A stretch of 64,000 bases of DNA from NCBI RefSeq assembly GCF_040126305.1, contig NZ_CP149510.1:2367001-2431000 (forward strand). Reading direction: 5' to 3'. Below the pieces are notes generated by a model. The model ran no database searches. It was given only the letters and a program-made list of their open reading frames with translations, and was not told where the DNA came from. The position numbers were made by a program, and so were the translations under genes. Shown in pieces: positions 1-8,404 of this stretch (its first letter is position 1; each line of letters opens with the position of its first letter). Source of the DNA: Pararhizobium sp. A13. GTDB lineage: Bacteria; Pseudomonadota; Alphaproteobacteria; Rhizobiales; Rhizobiaceae.

Positions 1-1103
1 ATGGCGATGCCGATCAGGTGTACGCGGCCGGATGCAGTGCGAATGACCTGCGCGCGCGCCCTCATCCAGACATAGTGGCCTTCTGCGTGGCGCATCCGGA
101 ACACCTGGTCGATCTGCCGGGCATCTCCCTTGGCGATGGTGCGGGCGACCTTGTAGATGCTGCCGTCATCCGGATGCATCAACCGGGCGGCGTCGCCGAA
201 GGACAGAACGCTGCTCTGCGGCGGCATGCCGAGCATTTCATACATCGACCGCGACCAGAAGAGGCGACGGTTGGGCATGTCGAAATCCCAAAGGCCGCAG
301 CGGCCGCGCGAAAGCGCCGTTTCGACGCGCAGGTTGGATTCCGCAAAAATCTGGTCCGCGTCGCGGGCGCGCTTGGCCTGGATGTAATAGGCATAGAGCA
401 CGACAAGCAGGATGGCCGAAATACCGGCAAACAGCGTGACGTTCAGCGAAACCTCGTCCCGCCACAGCTTTTCGATCCGCGCCAGCGGCGTCGCGACGAG
501 CAATGTTCCGGCGCCACCCGGTACCTGCATCAGCGCCACGACATGCTCGACGCCGCTGATGAAGGTCTTCATCACGGTCGAGCGCTCGCCAAAGTATTGA
601 AAGGCGGCGATCTCCGGCGCCACTGCCGCAAGTGTGCGGCCGGTATAGACGGCGCCGTCCGGGGAACTCGCGAAAATCCGCCCATCATTGCGCATGGTCA
701 AAACGAATGCGCCGGGTTCAAGCATATCCGGCGGAAGGAAGGCGTTCAGCCGCTGCTCGACATCCCATCTCTGCGCCTTGTCGAACAGGGCCACGCCGTT
801 TTCCTGAAGGGCTGCACTTGCCGTCGCGGCGGCGAGCACCGTTGCCTGGCGCGAGCTCGCCTCCATGCGCGCATGTTCGACCATGATGCCGTTGACGCGG
901 GAGATCGCAACGACGAGCAGAAAGGCAGTAATCAGGATCGGGATGGAGCGCTTCAGCAACGGCTCTGCGCGCGCAAGGCGCAGCGCTGCCGGCTCCTTAA
1001 AAATCCGTGCGTGCTGGATGACGCCCTTCTCCAGGTTCAGGAAACCTGGAAATTTTGGCCGCAACCGCTCACCGGCCGCGCGTCCCCGCTGCGCTTCCGC
1101 CAT
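1..1103 (-). CDS. pleC: PleC-like PAS sensor histidine kinase, N-terminal part (truncated by window edge)
   Basis: The first 367 codons of a membrane sensor are visible; the rest runs off the left edge. Reading begins at ATG 1103 (MAEAQRGRAAG). A first membrane helix lies at about residues 52-70, then an extracytoplasmic sensor region of about 150 residues, a second helix (around FAGISAILLVVLYAYY) and a PAS domain with GLWDFDMPNRRLFWSRSMYEM. Two TM helices followed by such a PAS domain match the rhizobial PleC family, the kinase/phosphatase acting on DivK in polarity and cell-cycle control. The kinase domain is not in view, so a PAS-GGDEF protein cannot be excluded. It lies downstream of pepN on the same strand, separated by a terminator, so it probably has its own promoter in the roughly 170 bp upstream. 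Confidence 0.7.
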   Translation of the reverse strand, partial: MAEAQRGRAAGERLRPKFPGFLNLEKGVIQHARIFKEPAALRLARAEPLLKRSIPILITAFLLVVAISRVNGIMVEHARMEASSRQATVLAAATASAALQENGVALFDKAQRWDVEQRLNAFLPPDMLEPGAFVLTMRNDGRIFASSPDGAVYTGRTLAAVAPEIAAFQYFGERSTVMKTFISGVEHVVALMQVPGGAGTLLVATPLARIEKLWRDEVSLNVTLFAGISAILLVVLYAYYIQAKRARDADQIFAESNLRVETALSRGRCGLWDFDMPNRRLFWSRSMYEMLGMPPQSSVLSFGDAARLMHPDDGSIYKVARTIAKGDARQIDQVFRMRHAEGHYVWMRARAQVIRTASGRVHLIGIA

Positions 1104-1271
1104 CTTCGTCAATTCTGTAGGTCCTCATGTGATTCGATGCGCCGCTCGCTCGAACCTGACCCAATGAATCAATTGTGATTCGGCTTGTCCAGAAGAAAAT
1201 GTAAAACTTTATTAACCATTTATCGTCATTGGAAAATGATATTGTCGCAACCTGCGGGCGGCTGGAAACGG

Positions 1272-1296
1272 AAAAACCCCGCTATTGCGGGGTTTC
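1272..1296 (-). terminator. Intrinsic terminator of pepN
   Basis: A 9-bp perfect stem (AAACCCCGC / GCGGGGTTT) with a TATT loop. On the minus strand it is followed by a T-run, and it lies 23 nt after the pepN stop codon. Confidence 0.85.
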
Positions 1297-1318
1297 GGCA
1301 CTATCTGCTTGATAAATC

Positions 1319-3967
1319 CTAGCCTTTCAGCATCCGCTCGACGATGTCGCTGACATCGGCGGAAAGCTTTGCAGCGGCTGCGATTTCGCGAAGCGCGTTG
1401 CGCGCATGCTCGGCACGGACGTCCTCCAGCGACCGCCACGAGCGCATCGAGGTCAGGATGCGCGCGGCCAACTGCGGATTGCGTGGATCGATGTCGAGGA
1501 TCTGACGAGCGAGGAAACGGTAGCCCTCGCCGTCGGCCCGGTTGAAGCCGGTCGGATTGGAGAAGGCGAAGGTGCCGACGAGAGCCCGGACCCGGTTCGG
1601 ATTGGAACTGTTGAACAGCGGATCGGCCATCAGCGTCCTGACGCGGTCGAGCGCATCGGTCCCGGGGATCGTCGCCTGGACGGTAAACCACTTGTCGATG
1701 ACCAGCGCATTGTCCGCGAAGCGTGACTTGAAGGCCGCAAGCGCTTCCGTCGTTTCGGCAGACTCTGGAAACCGATGGGCGAGGATCGTCAGCGCCTGGC
1801 TGAGATCGGTCATGTTGTTGGCGGATTTGAACGCATCGACGGCGCGGCCCGGCTGGTTCTCGGCATAGACGAGATAGGAGAGCGCGGTATTGCGCAGGGA
1901 CCGGCGACCGGCGCTCGCCGCATCCGGGCTGAACGGGCCATCGACCACCATCTCGTCCACAAGCGTCGCAAATGTATCCCGCCCGGCCGCCGCGACGGCT
2001 GTCATGATCTGCTGGCGCCCCGCATGGATTGCGTCCGGGTCGTTGTTGCTGCCGATCTCGCGGGCAATATCGGCTTCGCTGGGCAGGGCCAGAGCCTGCG
2101 CGCGGAAGGCCGGTTCGAGCTTGCCGTCGGCCGCCGCTGCAAGGAGTGCCTCGATCAGGGCCTTGTCGCATTTTGCGGCCTCGTCGGCCTTGGCGCTGGC
2201 TGTCGCCGCGACGAGGTTCGGCAAGGCGAGGTCGTTCAAAGCCTGCCAGCGGGCGAACAGATCACTTTCGTATCTGGCGATATGGGCCCGATCGGCCGGC
2301 GTCTGCTCGAAATGCAGGTTGATCGGCGTGGAGAAATCGCGATTGAGCGACAGGACAGGACGCGAGACGATGCCGGTGAATGTGACGGTCTGCTTGCGCT
2401 CAACGAGGTGGAGGACGTCGCCCGTGACTTCAGCGCCGATGGCTGCGGAAAGGGCAGCCTCAGAGCCGTCCTCCAGCAACAGCCCGAGCCTGAGCGGAAT
2501 ATGCATCGGCTCTTTGGCGTTCTGCCCGGGCGTCGGCGGCACCATCTGCTCGAGCGACAGGGTGAAGGTTTGTTTGGTCGCGTCGTAGGCGGTCGAAGCG
2601 GTGACGAGCGGCGTGCCCGCCTGATGGTACCAGAGCGAGAACTGCGTCATGTCACGCTCGCTGACATCGGCGAAGCAGGCGACGAAATCCTCGATCGTTA
2701 CCGCCTGTCCGTCGTGGCGGTCGAAATAGAGATCCATGCCTTTCTTGAAGAGGTCCGCTCCGAGCACCGTCGCGATCATTCGCGTGACTTCGCTGCCCTT
2801 CTCGTAGACGGTCGTCGTGTAGAAATTGTTGATTTCCCGATATTTTGTGGGGCGAACGGGATGGGCGAGGGGACCCGCGTCCTCCGGGAACTGTTCGGCC
2901 TTCAGGTGGCGAACTTCGGCGATGCGCTTGACCGGGCGCGAGCGCTGGTCGGCCGAAAATTCGTGATCGCGATAGACGGTCAGGCCTTCCTTGAGGCAGA
3001 GCTGGAACCAGTCGCGGCAGGTGATGCGGTTGCCGGTCCAGTTGTGGAAATATTCATGCGCGATGATCGCCTCGATATTGGCGTAGTCGGCATCGGTCGC
3101 GGTCTCGGGATCGGCAAGCACGTACTTGTCGTTGAAGACGTTCAGCCCCTTGTTCTCCATCGCGCCCATGTTGAAGTCGGAAACGGCGACGATCATGAAG
3201 ATGTCGAGATCGTATTCGCGGCCGAAGACCTCCTCGTCCCACTTCATCGAGCGCTTGAGCGCGTCCATGGCATAGGTCGCGCGCGGCTCCTTGCCGTGCT
3301 CGACATAGATTTTCAGCGCGACTTCGCGGCCGGACATGGTCGCGAAGGTGCCTTCGACGACGCCGAGATCAGCGGCAACCAGTGCAAACAGGTAGCTCGG
3401 CTTGGGGTGCGGATCGAACCAGGCTGCGAAATGCCGGCCATCGCCCATACTGGCACCGCCGAGATAATTGCCGTTCGAAAGAAGCAGCGGCGCGGTTTGC
3501 TTGTCCGCAATGATGTTGACCGTGTAGACGGCAAGCACGTCCGGCCGGTCCGGGAAATAGGTGATGCGGCGGAAGCCCTCGGCCTCGCACTGCGTGCAAT
3601 AGACATTGCTGGTGCGGTAGAGACCCATCAGCTTGGTGTTGGCTTCCGGGTTGAGCTCCGTCGTCACGGTGATCTCGAAGGGGGCTGTCGCGGGCAGGTT
3701 GCGGATGGTCAGCGTATCTTCCGTTGCCTCATAATTTGCCGCCGGAATCTCTTCTTGATCAAGCAGCAGACCGGTCATCTTCAACTCGTCGCCGTCGAGG
3801 ATGAGCGGTGCATCCGCACTCACGCCCTCACGCCGGTGGAAGATCAGCCGTGCTTCGACCTTGGTTTCCTTTGGGTCAAGTTCAAAGGTGAGATCCACTC
3901 TCTCAAGGACGAAATCCGTCTGCCGATAGTCTTCCAGATGAATGATTTCGCCCGTATCTGTCCGCAT
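1319..3967 (-). CDS. pepN: Aminopeptidase N (M1 family zinc metallopeptidase)
   Basis: Removes N-terminal amino acids from peptides in the cytoplasm. The zinc site is explicit: HEYFH at residues 304-308 with the third ligand E327, giving HExxH-x18-E, and the exopeptidase motif GAMEN lies about 35 residues before it. With the start at ATG 3967 (MRTDTGEIIHLEDY) the protein has 882 residues, close to the 870 of E. coli PepN. In-frame ATGs at 4000 and 3985 would add 6-11 residues of poor coding character, so 3967 is preferred, though its ribosome-binding site is weak. It is monocistronic: a terminator follows and the next gene on the right diverges. Confidence 0.95.
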   Translation of the reverse strand: MRTDTGEIIHLEDYRQTDFVLERVDLTFELDPKETKVEARLIFHRREGVSADAPLILDGDELKMTGLLLDQEEIPAANYEATEDTLTIRNLPATAPFEITVTTELNPEANTKLMGLYRTSNVYCTQCEAEGFRRITYFPDRPDVLAVYTVNIIADKQTAPLLLSNGNYLGGASMGDGRHFAAWFDPHPKPSYLFALVAADLGVVEGTFATMSGREVALKIYVEHGKEPRATYAMDALKRSMKWDEEVFGREYDLDIFMIVAVSDFNMGAMENKGLNVFNDKYVLADPETATDADYANIEAIIAHEYFHNWTGNRITCRDWFQLCLKEGLTVYRDHEFSADQRSRPVKRIAEVRHLKAEQFPEDAGPLAHPVRPTKYREINNFYTTTVYEKGSEVTRMIATVLGADLFKKGMDLYFDRHDGQAVTIEDFVACFADVSERDMTQFSLWYHQAGTPLVTASTAYDATKQTFTLSLEQMVPPTPGQNAKEPMHIPLRLGLLLEDGSEAALSAAIGAEVTGDVLHLVERKQTVTFTGIVSRPVLSLNRDFSTPINLHFEQTPADRAHIARYESDLFARWQALNDLALPNLVAATASAKADEAAKCDKALIEALLAAAADGKLEPAFRAQALALPSEADIAREIGSNNDPDAIHAGRQQIMTAVAAAGRDTFATLVDEMVVDGPFSPDAASAGRRSLRNTALSYLVYAENQPGRAVDAFKSANNMTDLSQALTILAHRFPESAETTEALAAFKSRFADNALVIDKWFTVQATIPGTDALDRVRTLMADPLFNSSNPNRVRALVGTFAFSNPTGFNRADGEGYRFLARQILDIDPRNPQLAARILTSMRSWRSLEDVRAEHARNALREIAAAAKLSADVSDIVERMLKG

Positions 3968-4452
3968 TGTTTGTCCCGCTGGCATCTCCCGTTGTGTCAT
4001 GCTCGGGAAGAGGCTTGGTCATCGTGAAGAGGCTGCGCGTTCTGCGGAGCTTCGGGGGTAGGAGCGTTCTTTTCGGTGGCCGGCGCTGTGTTCCAGTGTG
4101 TCCGATCTGTCCCGCACCCAGGTCTTGCATCAGAGACTTACGAAATTCGCCCTAACAATATTTAAATCAGGCGTGTCTTTTTGGCACAGATTGTGCAAAT
4201 TTCCTGGCGGATGTTCGTGTTTGTTGACCCGCAGACGGATCGCAGCGCTTCTGCTGCTGGTTCCAGCGTAGGACATTGACGCGGAGGCATCAAATATTTC
4301 CGTCTCACATCAAGAAAATTGATCGCCCTTTCCGTTCATCGCGCGCTAGACTAATTCGGCCTAAGCGACGGATTCTCCGCTCGCATCCCCCCGCAGCCCG
4401 TCGTGCTTTTGGTTTTGGCCCGCTGCCGTCTTGTCCGCTGAGCGTGCCGCAT
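3968..4452. other. Divergent intergenic region, pepN / EamA
   Basis: About 485 bp between two divergent genes. No convincing ORF is seen. The only clear structure is the inverted repeat at 4181-4199 inside an AT-rich stretch (4150-4205), so the region probably holds both promoters. Confidence 0.5.
4181..4199. promoter_or_regulatory. Inverted repeat, possible operator
   Basis: TTGGCACA-GAT-TGTGCAAA is an 8-bp inverted repeat with one mismatch and a 3-bp spacer, the form of a dimeric repressor site. It lies 254 bp upstream of the EamA start and 214 bp upstream of pepN. The binding protein is unknown. Confidence 0.35.
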
Positions 4453-5391
4453 ATGGATGCCGAATTTTCTCACCCGATGAAGGGTATTTCCCTCAAGGTC
4501 CTGTCCGTACTGGTTTTCGTCTGCATGGCGACGCTGATCAAGGCGGCCGGTACAGGGATCGCCACGGGCCAGATCACCTTTTACCGCTCGGCCTTCGCCA
4601 TGGTGCCGATCCTCGGTTACCTGGCTTTCAAGGGCCATCTGCGTACCGCCTTTCACACTAAGGATATTTTCGGCCATTTGGCGCGGGGCTTCATCGGCAT
4701 CCTCTCCATGAGCTGCGGCTTTTATGGCCTGGTGCATCTGCCTCTGCCGGAAGCGATCGCCATCGGCTATGCGATGCCACTGCTCGCTGTCGTCTTCGCG
4801 GCAGTCTTTCTCAAGGAAACGGTGCGGGTCTACCGTTGGTCGGCGGTCCTGATCGGCCTTGTCGGCGTGATGATCATCACCTGGCCGCGCCTGACATTGC
4901 TGCGCGACGGCGGCTTCGGATCCGGTGAGGCGCTCGGCGCGTTGTCGGTGCTCTTGTCGGCGGCGCTCGGCGCCGTTGCCATGGTGCTGGTGCGAAAACT
5001 GGTCGCCAAGGAGCGCACGCACACCATCGTGCTTTATTTCTCCCTCTCGGCCTCCTGCTTCTCGCTGCTCACGCTGCCCTTCGGCTGGGAGCCGCTGCCG
5101 TGGAACTCCTTCCTGCTCCTTTTGGCGGCCGGTTTCTGCGGCGGCGTCGCGCAGATCCTGCTGACGCAGAGCTATCGTTACGCTGACATGTCGACGATTG
5201 CGCCCTTCGAATATACCTCGATCATCCTCGGCCTGATCATCGGGTATTTCCTCTTCGATGAAGTCCCGACCGGCGTGATGCTGATCGGCACCGCGATTGT
5301 GGTGGGTGCCGGCATCTTCATTATCTTCCGGGAACACCAACTGGGTCTTGAGCGCAAGGGTGCGCGAAAACACGTCACGCCGCAGGGATGA
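4453..5391 (+). CDS. EamA/DMT-family transporter
   Basis: A 312-residue integral membrane protein of the drug/metabolite transporter superfamily, with about ten hydrophobic helices arranged as two EamA repeats (for example the segment starting ISLKVLSVLVFVCMATL and the last helix VMLIGTAIVVGAGIFII). The open frame extends further upstream, but its first about 59 codons are low-complexity and polar; the start MDAEFSHPMKGI at 4453 places helix 1 properly. Substrate unknown; relatives export amino acids or metabolites. It is transcribed convergently with the MFS gene, with only 24 bp between the stop codons. Confidence 0.85.
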   Translation: MDAEFSHPMKGISLKVLSVLVFVCMATLIKAAGTGIATGQITFYRSAFAMVPILGYLAFKGHLRTAFHTKDIFGHLARGFIGILSMSCGFYGLVHLPLPEAIAIGYAMPLLAVVFAAVFLKETVRVYRWSAVLIGLVGVMIITWPRLTLLRDGGFGSGEALGALSVLLSAALGAVAMVLVRKLVAKERTHTIVLYFSLSASCFSLLTLPFGWEPLPWNSFLLLLAAGFCGGVAQILLTQSYRYADMSTIAPFEYTSIILGLIIGYFLFDEVPTGVMLIGTAIVVGAGIFIIFREHQLGLERKGARKHVTPQG

Positions 5392-5415
5392 CGAAAATCC
5401 CCTGGAAGGTGAAGA

Positions 5416-6696
5416 TCAGGACGACGTGACTGGAGCCGTATCGTCCTCCACCAGTTCGGTCAGTCGCACTGCCTGGTTCATCGCATTCACCGCTTCCGTG
5501 CCCGGAGTGGGCACGGTGTTTGCCTGGAAATCGGTCTTTGCGACCAGGCCGTCCTTTTGGCTGCGCTGGGCGATGCGCCAGGCAGCATAGGCCGCGTAGA
5601 GCGCAAAATAGACGGCGAGCAGCACGAAAAGCGCCGGTGGGCCGAACCAGTCCATCACCGGTCCCACCATCAGCGGGCCTGAAATCGTACCGATACCATA
5701 GGTGATCATCATGCCCGAGGAGACCTCGACATATTCGTTCGGTCGGGCAAGGTCGTTGGCATGGGCGACGTTGAGCGCATAGATCGGAAACAGCACCGAA
5801 CCGACGCAGGCCGCGACGACGTAGAGGACAAGCGGGGTGGCGCCGACGAACGCCACCATGGCGAGGCACGACACGACGCCGAAGATGCCGCAGGCAACCA
5901 TGACGATGCGCCTATCCATCCTGTCGGACGCTCGCCCGATCGGAATCTGGGAGAAGGCGCTCCCCGTCAGCAGGGCTGCCAGAAGCGTGGCGCCCTCGGC
6001 GGTCGAGAGGCCGATTTTCTGGGTGAAGACGCCGCCGAGATTGAGCCAGGCACCGGCCATGGCACCGGCAAGGAAGGCGCCGACGACCGCGACCGGTGAG
6101 CGGCGGAAAAGGCCCGGCACGTCGAAATTGGCCTGTGCCGGCGGCGCCGGCATGGCGGATGAGGATAGTGCCGTCGGCAAAAGCGCGAGCGAAAACAGGA
6201 CGCCGCAGAGAATAAAGAGCGAGGAATTCGTCGGATCGCCCAACGGCACGAGATATTGCCCGCCGATCGTCCCGACCATGGTTGTGATCAGATAGACCGA
6301 AAACAGCATGCCGCGATTTTCGTTGGTCACCCGCTCGTTCAGCCAGCTCTCGATGACGAGGTAACTTCCCGAAATGGCAAAGCCGGAGATGGCGCGAAAG
6401 AAGATCCAGGCGCGCCAGTCGACGACCAGGCCGCACATCAGAATGGCGATGCTGAGCAGCGTGATCAGGGCGGCAAAGACCCGGACATGGCCGACGCGCG
6501 CGACGAATTTCGGCGTAACGATGCAGGAGAGGGTGAAGCCGAGCGTATAGCCGGTGGCGATCAGCGAGATGATCAGCGTCGACCAGCCTTCTGCCACCGA
6601 GCGCACCGGCAGAACATAGCTCGCCAAGCCGAAGCCGATCATCATCAAGAGCGTCGACAGGATCAGGCTGAACACGGATCTGAGGCTGGTCAGCAT
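5416..6696 (-). CDS. Major facilitator superfamily transporter
   Basis: A 426-residue MFS protein with twelve predicted membrane segments. The loop between helices 2 and 3 (TPKFVARVGHVRV) and the equivalent in the second half (GRASDRMDRRIVM) are the paired MFS signature G-x3-D/R-R loops. The central loop around residue 190 is short and proline/alanine rich, and the C-terminal tail of about 50 residues is hydrophilic. The family resembles YcaD-type permeases; the substrate cannot be read from the sequence. Start MLTSLRSVFSLI directly precedes helix 1. Confidence 0.85.
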   Translation of the reverse strand: MLTSLRSVFSLILSTLLMMIGFGLASYVLPVRSVAEGWSTLIISLIATGYTLGFTLSCIVTPKFVARVGHVRVFAALITLLSIAILMCGLVVDWRAWIFFRAISGFAISGSYLVIESWLNERVTNENRGMLFSVYLITTMVGTIGGQYLVPLGDPTNSSLFILCGVLFSLALLPTALSSSAMPAPPAQANFDVPGLFRRSPVAVVGAFLAGAMAGAWLNLGGVFTQKIGLSTAEGATLLAALLTGSAFSQIPIGRASDRMDRRIVMVACGIFGVVSCLAMVAFVGATPLVLYVVAACVGSVLFPIYALNVAHANDLARPNEYVEVSSGMMITYGIGTISGPLMVGPVMDWFGPPALFVLLAVYFALYAAYAAWRIAQRSQKDGLVAKTDFQANTVPTPGTEAVNAMNQAVRLTELVEDDTAPVTSS

Positions 6697-6921
6697 GAAC
6701 GCTCCCCGGGCGCATTCGCCGGCTGCTTGATCGTTGTCAAGCGGTCAGGCGGGCGCTGAAAACAGGTTGGAGCGGATTGCGCGGTCAGAACGGTTGGAAT
6801 TGCACGGCATGCCGCCCTTGAGTTTGAAGGACGAGTGTGGCTCTAACCAATTTCTCCTGCGCTGTCGATTGCGACAGGGTTTGGCGCAGATCAGGAGATC
6901 GACGTCTGTGTCTGAGACAAA

Positions 6922-7068
6922 CTACTTCGGCAGCAGCGCGCTGATGGCGTGCCGGTCTGCCTGTTTCGCAGGGGCATCGATGCTCAGGCGGCTATATTCA
7001 CGCGAGGCGCGCACGGCGGTCCCGATGTCTGCGACGGTTTCTATCAGGGCGCGGATGGAAGCGGACAT
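6922..7068 (-). CDS. Small hypothetical protein (48 aa)
   Basis: Reads MSASIRALIETVADIGTAV... and ends SALLPK. The N-terminal half is a likely amphipathic helix. There is no strong Shine-Dalgarno, and it lies 54 nt after another small gene on the same strand with a hairpin between them. The layout resembles the short amphipathic proteins (DUF1127-like in size) common in rhizobia, but no family motif is visible. Coding status is uncertain. Confidence 0.4.
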   Translation of the reverse strand: MSASIRALIETVADIGTAVRASREYSRLSIDAPAKQADRHAISALLPK

Positions 7069-7097
7069 GAACGGGACTTTCGAAATCTTGGCAAGAC

Positions 7098-7117
7098 GGC
7101 CGCGCGCAGGCGCGGCC
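7098..7117 (-). terminator. GC-rich hairpin between two small genes
   Basis: An 8-bp perfect stem GGCCGCGC / GCGCGGCC with a 4-nt loop, starting 5 nt beyond the stop codon of the 7123-7299 gene on the minus strand. There is no T-run, so it may act as an attenuator or mRNA-stabilising hairpin rather than a full terminator. Confidence 0.45.
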
Positions 7118-7122
7118 TCAAA

Positions 7123-7299
7123 TTAACGCTGGATGAATTCGGAAAAGATTTGCACCGGGCGCGTGGTGCGGCCGTAACCTGCGGCAGTCATCTGTTCGTT
7201 CGCAGCCGAGCCGAAGCTGGCGAAGGGCGTGCGAAGCGGAGAGCCGGCTTGGCGGAGCGTCTCGAAGCCGCTATGCAGAGGACGAAAACGGGCGGTCAT
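7123..7299 (-). CDS. Small hypothetical protein (58 aa)
   Basis: Reads MTARFRPLHSGFETL... and ends VQIFSEFIQR. It has a good Shine-Dalgarno (AAGGAA) about 8 nt before the ATG and a hairpin directly after the stop, both supporting expression. It is basic, with no signal peptide or membrane segment, and no family is recognised. Confidence 0.5.
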   Translation of the reverse strand: MTARFRPLHSGFETLRQAGSPLRTPFASFGSAANEQMTAAGYGRTTRPVQIFSEFIQR

Positions 7300-7451
7300 G
7301 GTTCAATTCCTTATTCCAGTCCTCCCGTGACCTTATATTGCGACGCAGCATCGATTCCGCAATGCATCATTTCGCGTTGCTGATATGCGTAGGCCGCATG
7401 GCTCTCTTCATTGTTTGTTCACAAATCAGGCAGACGGCCGTTGAGAAACTC

Positions 7452-8339
7452 TTAACCACGAATCCGGGCGCGAAACGCCAGCAGGTCCTGCCAGGCGAGT
7501 CGCTTGCTGGCTGGGGCCGACATCAGATCCTGCGGATGCAGCGTGGCAAGGGCAGGAACGGTTGTGCCGCCAACTGCGATATCGCGCCATTCGCCGCGCA
7601 TGTGGTGGATGGTGTCGTTGCCGCCGAAGAAGAAACGGCCGGCGAAATTGCCGAGAATGAGCAGATGCCGGGGCTCGGCGAGCATGATCTGGCGCTCGAT
7701 GAATGGCCGGCAGATATCGGTCTCGCGCGGCGAGGGCACCCGGTTTCCCGGTGGCCGCCAGGGAATGACGTTGGTGAGCAGCACGGACGTCCGGTCAAGC
7801 CCGATCGCCGCCAGCATGCGGTCCAGCATCTGTCCCTGCTTTCCGGAAAAGGGAATGCCGTCCCGGTCGTCGTCGCCGTTCGGCATCGGGCCGATCACCA
7901 TGATCCCGGACGACGGGTTTCCGTCGGCAAACACCATGTTGCGAGCGCTGTTTCTGAGGTTGCAGCCCGAAAATGCCTCCATGGCGCTCTTCAATTCGCC
8001 GAGCGAGCGGGCCGACTCGGCCGCGAAACGGGCCTCGGCGATGGCCTGCTCGTCGGGGATGGCCATTTGCGGGACGGCGGCCGGTGCCGCGGCCATGCGA
8101 TTGCCAGACGGGCTGGACGTGTCCCGGTTTGTTGATGGGCGTGGCGTGTCGCTCTGTGCGGAGGTCTGCGTTTTTTGCACGGCTTGCGAGCCGATGTTGC
8201 CACGCGCCGCTTTTGCTTGCGCGAACTCGGCGAAACGATCGACGGGATCCCGTTCCAGCAGCCATTCGACGCCCGCTTCCGCATGGAAATGCAGAAGGGC
8301 GGCAAGTTCGGCCGGGGTCATCCTGTCGCTGGAGATCAT
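7452..8339 (-). CDS. Uracil-DNA glycosylase, family 4/5-like
   Basis: Removes uracil from DNA as the first step of base excision repair. The 295-residue protein has a variable N-terminal 110 residues rich in S/P/A, then the glycosylase domain: NMVFADGNP, a motif-A region GPMPNGDDD, GIPFSGKQGQMLDRMLAAIGLDR and the typical TNVIPWRPPGNR, ending with the C-terminal TLHPQDLM loop. The classical family-4 motif GEAPG-x-x-ED is altered to GPMPNGDDD. Of the four 4Fe-4S cysteines only the positions in SGCNLR and DICRPF are obvious, so iron-sulfur binding is doubtful. Start at ATG 8339 (MISSDRMTP) has an AGAGAG ribosome site. Confidence 0.85.
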   Translation of the reverse strand: MISSDRMTPAELAALLHFHAEAGVEWLLERDPVDRFAEFAQAKAARGNIGSQAVQKTQTSAQSDTPRPSTNRDTSSPSGNRMAAAPAAVPQMAIPDEQAIAEARFAAESARSLGELKSAMEAFSGCNLRNSARNMVFADGNPSSGIMVIGPMPNGDDDRDGIPFSGKQGQMLDRMLAAIGLDRTSVLLTNVIPWRPPGNRVPSPRETDICRPFIERQIMLAEPRHLLILGNFAGRFFFGGNDTIHHMRGEWRDIAVGGTTVPALATLHPQDLMSAPASKRLAWQDLLAFRARIRG

Positions 8340-8404
8340 GTTCTCTCTTCTACAGAAGGGTGGATCACCCGGAAAGCGGAAAAGTCGCCGCGTCCTCAGC
8401 CATT

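Noticed and set aside
18..1178. 386-codon plus-strand ORF across the left end
   Set aside because: It is the antisense of the PleC-like kinase; the minus strand gives TM helices and a PAS domain while the plus frame is compositionally random.
1775..4027. 750-codon plus-strand ORF over pepN
   Set aside because: Antisense artefact of GC-rich coding DNA; the opposite strand has the complete M1 peptidase with its zinc site.
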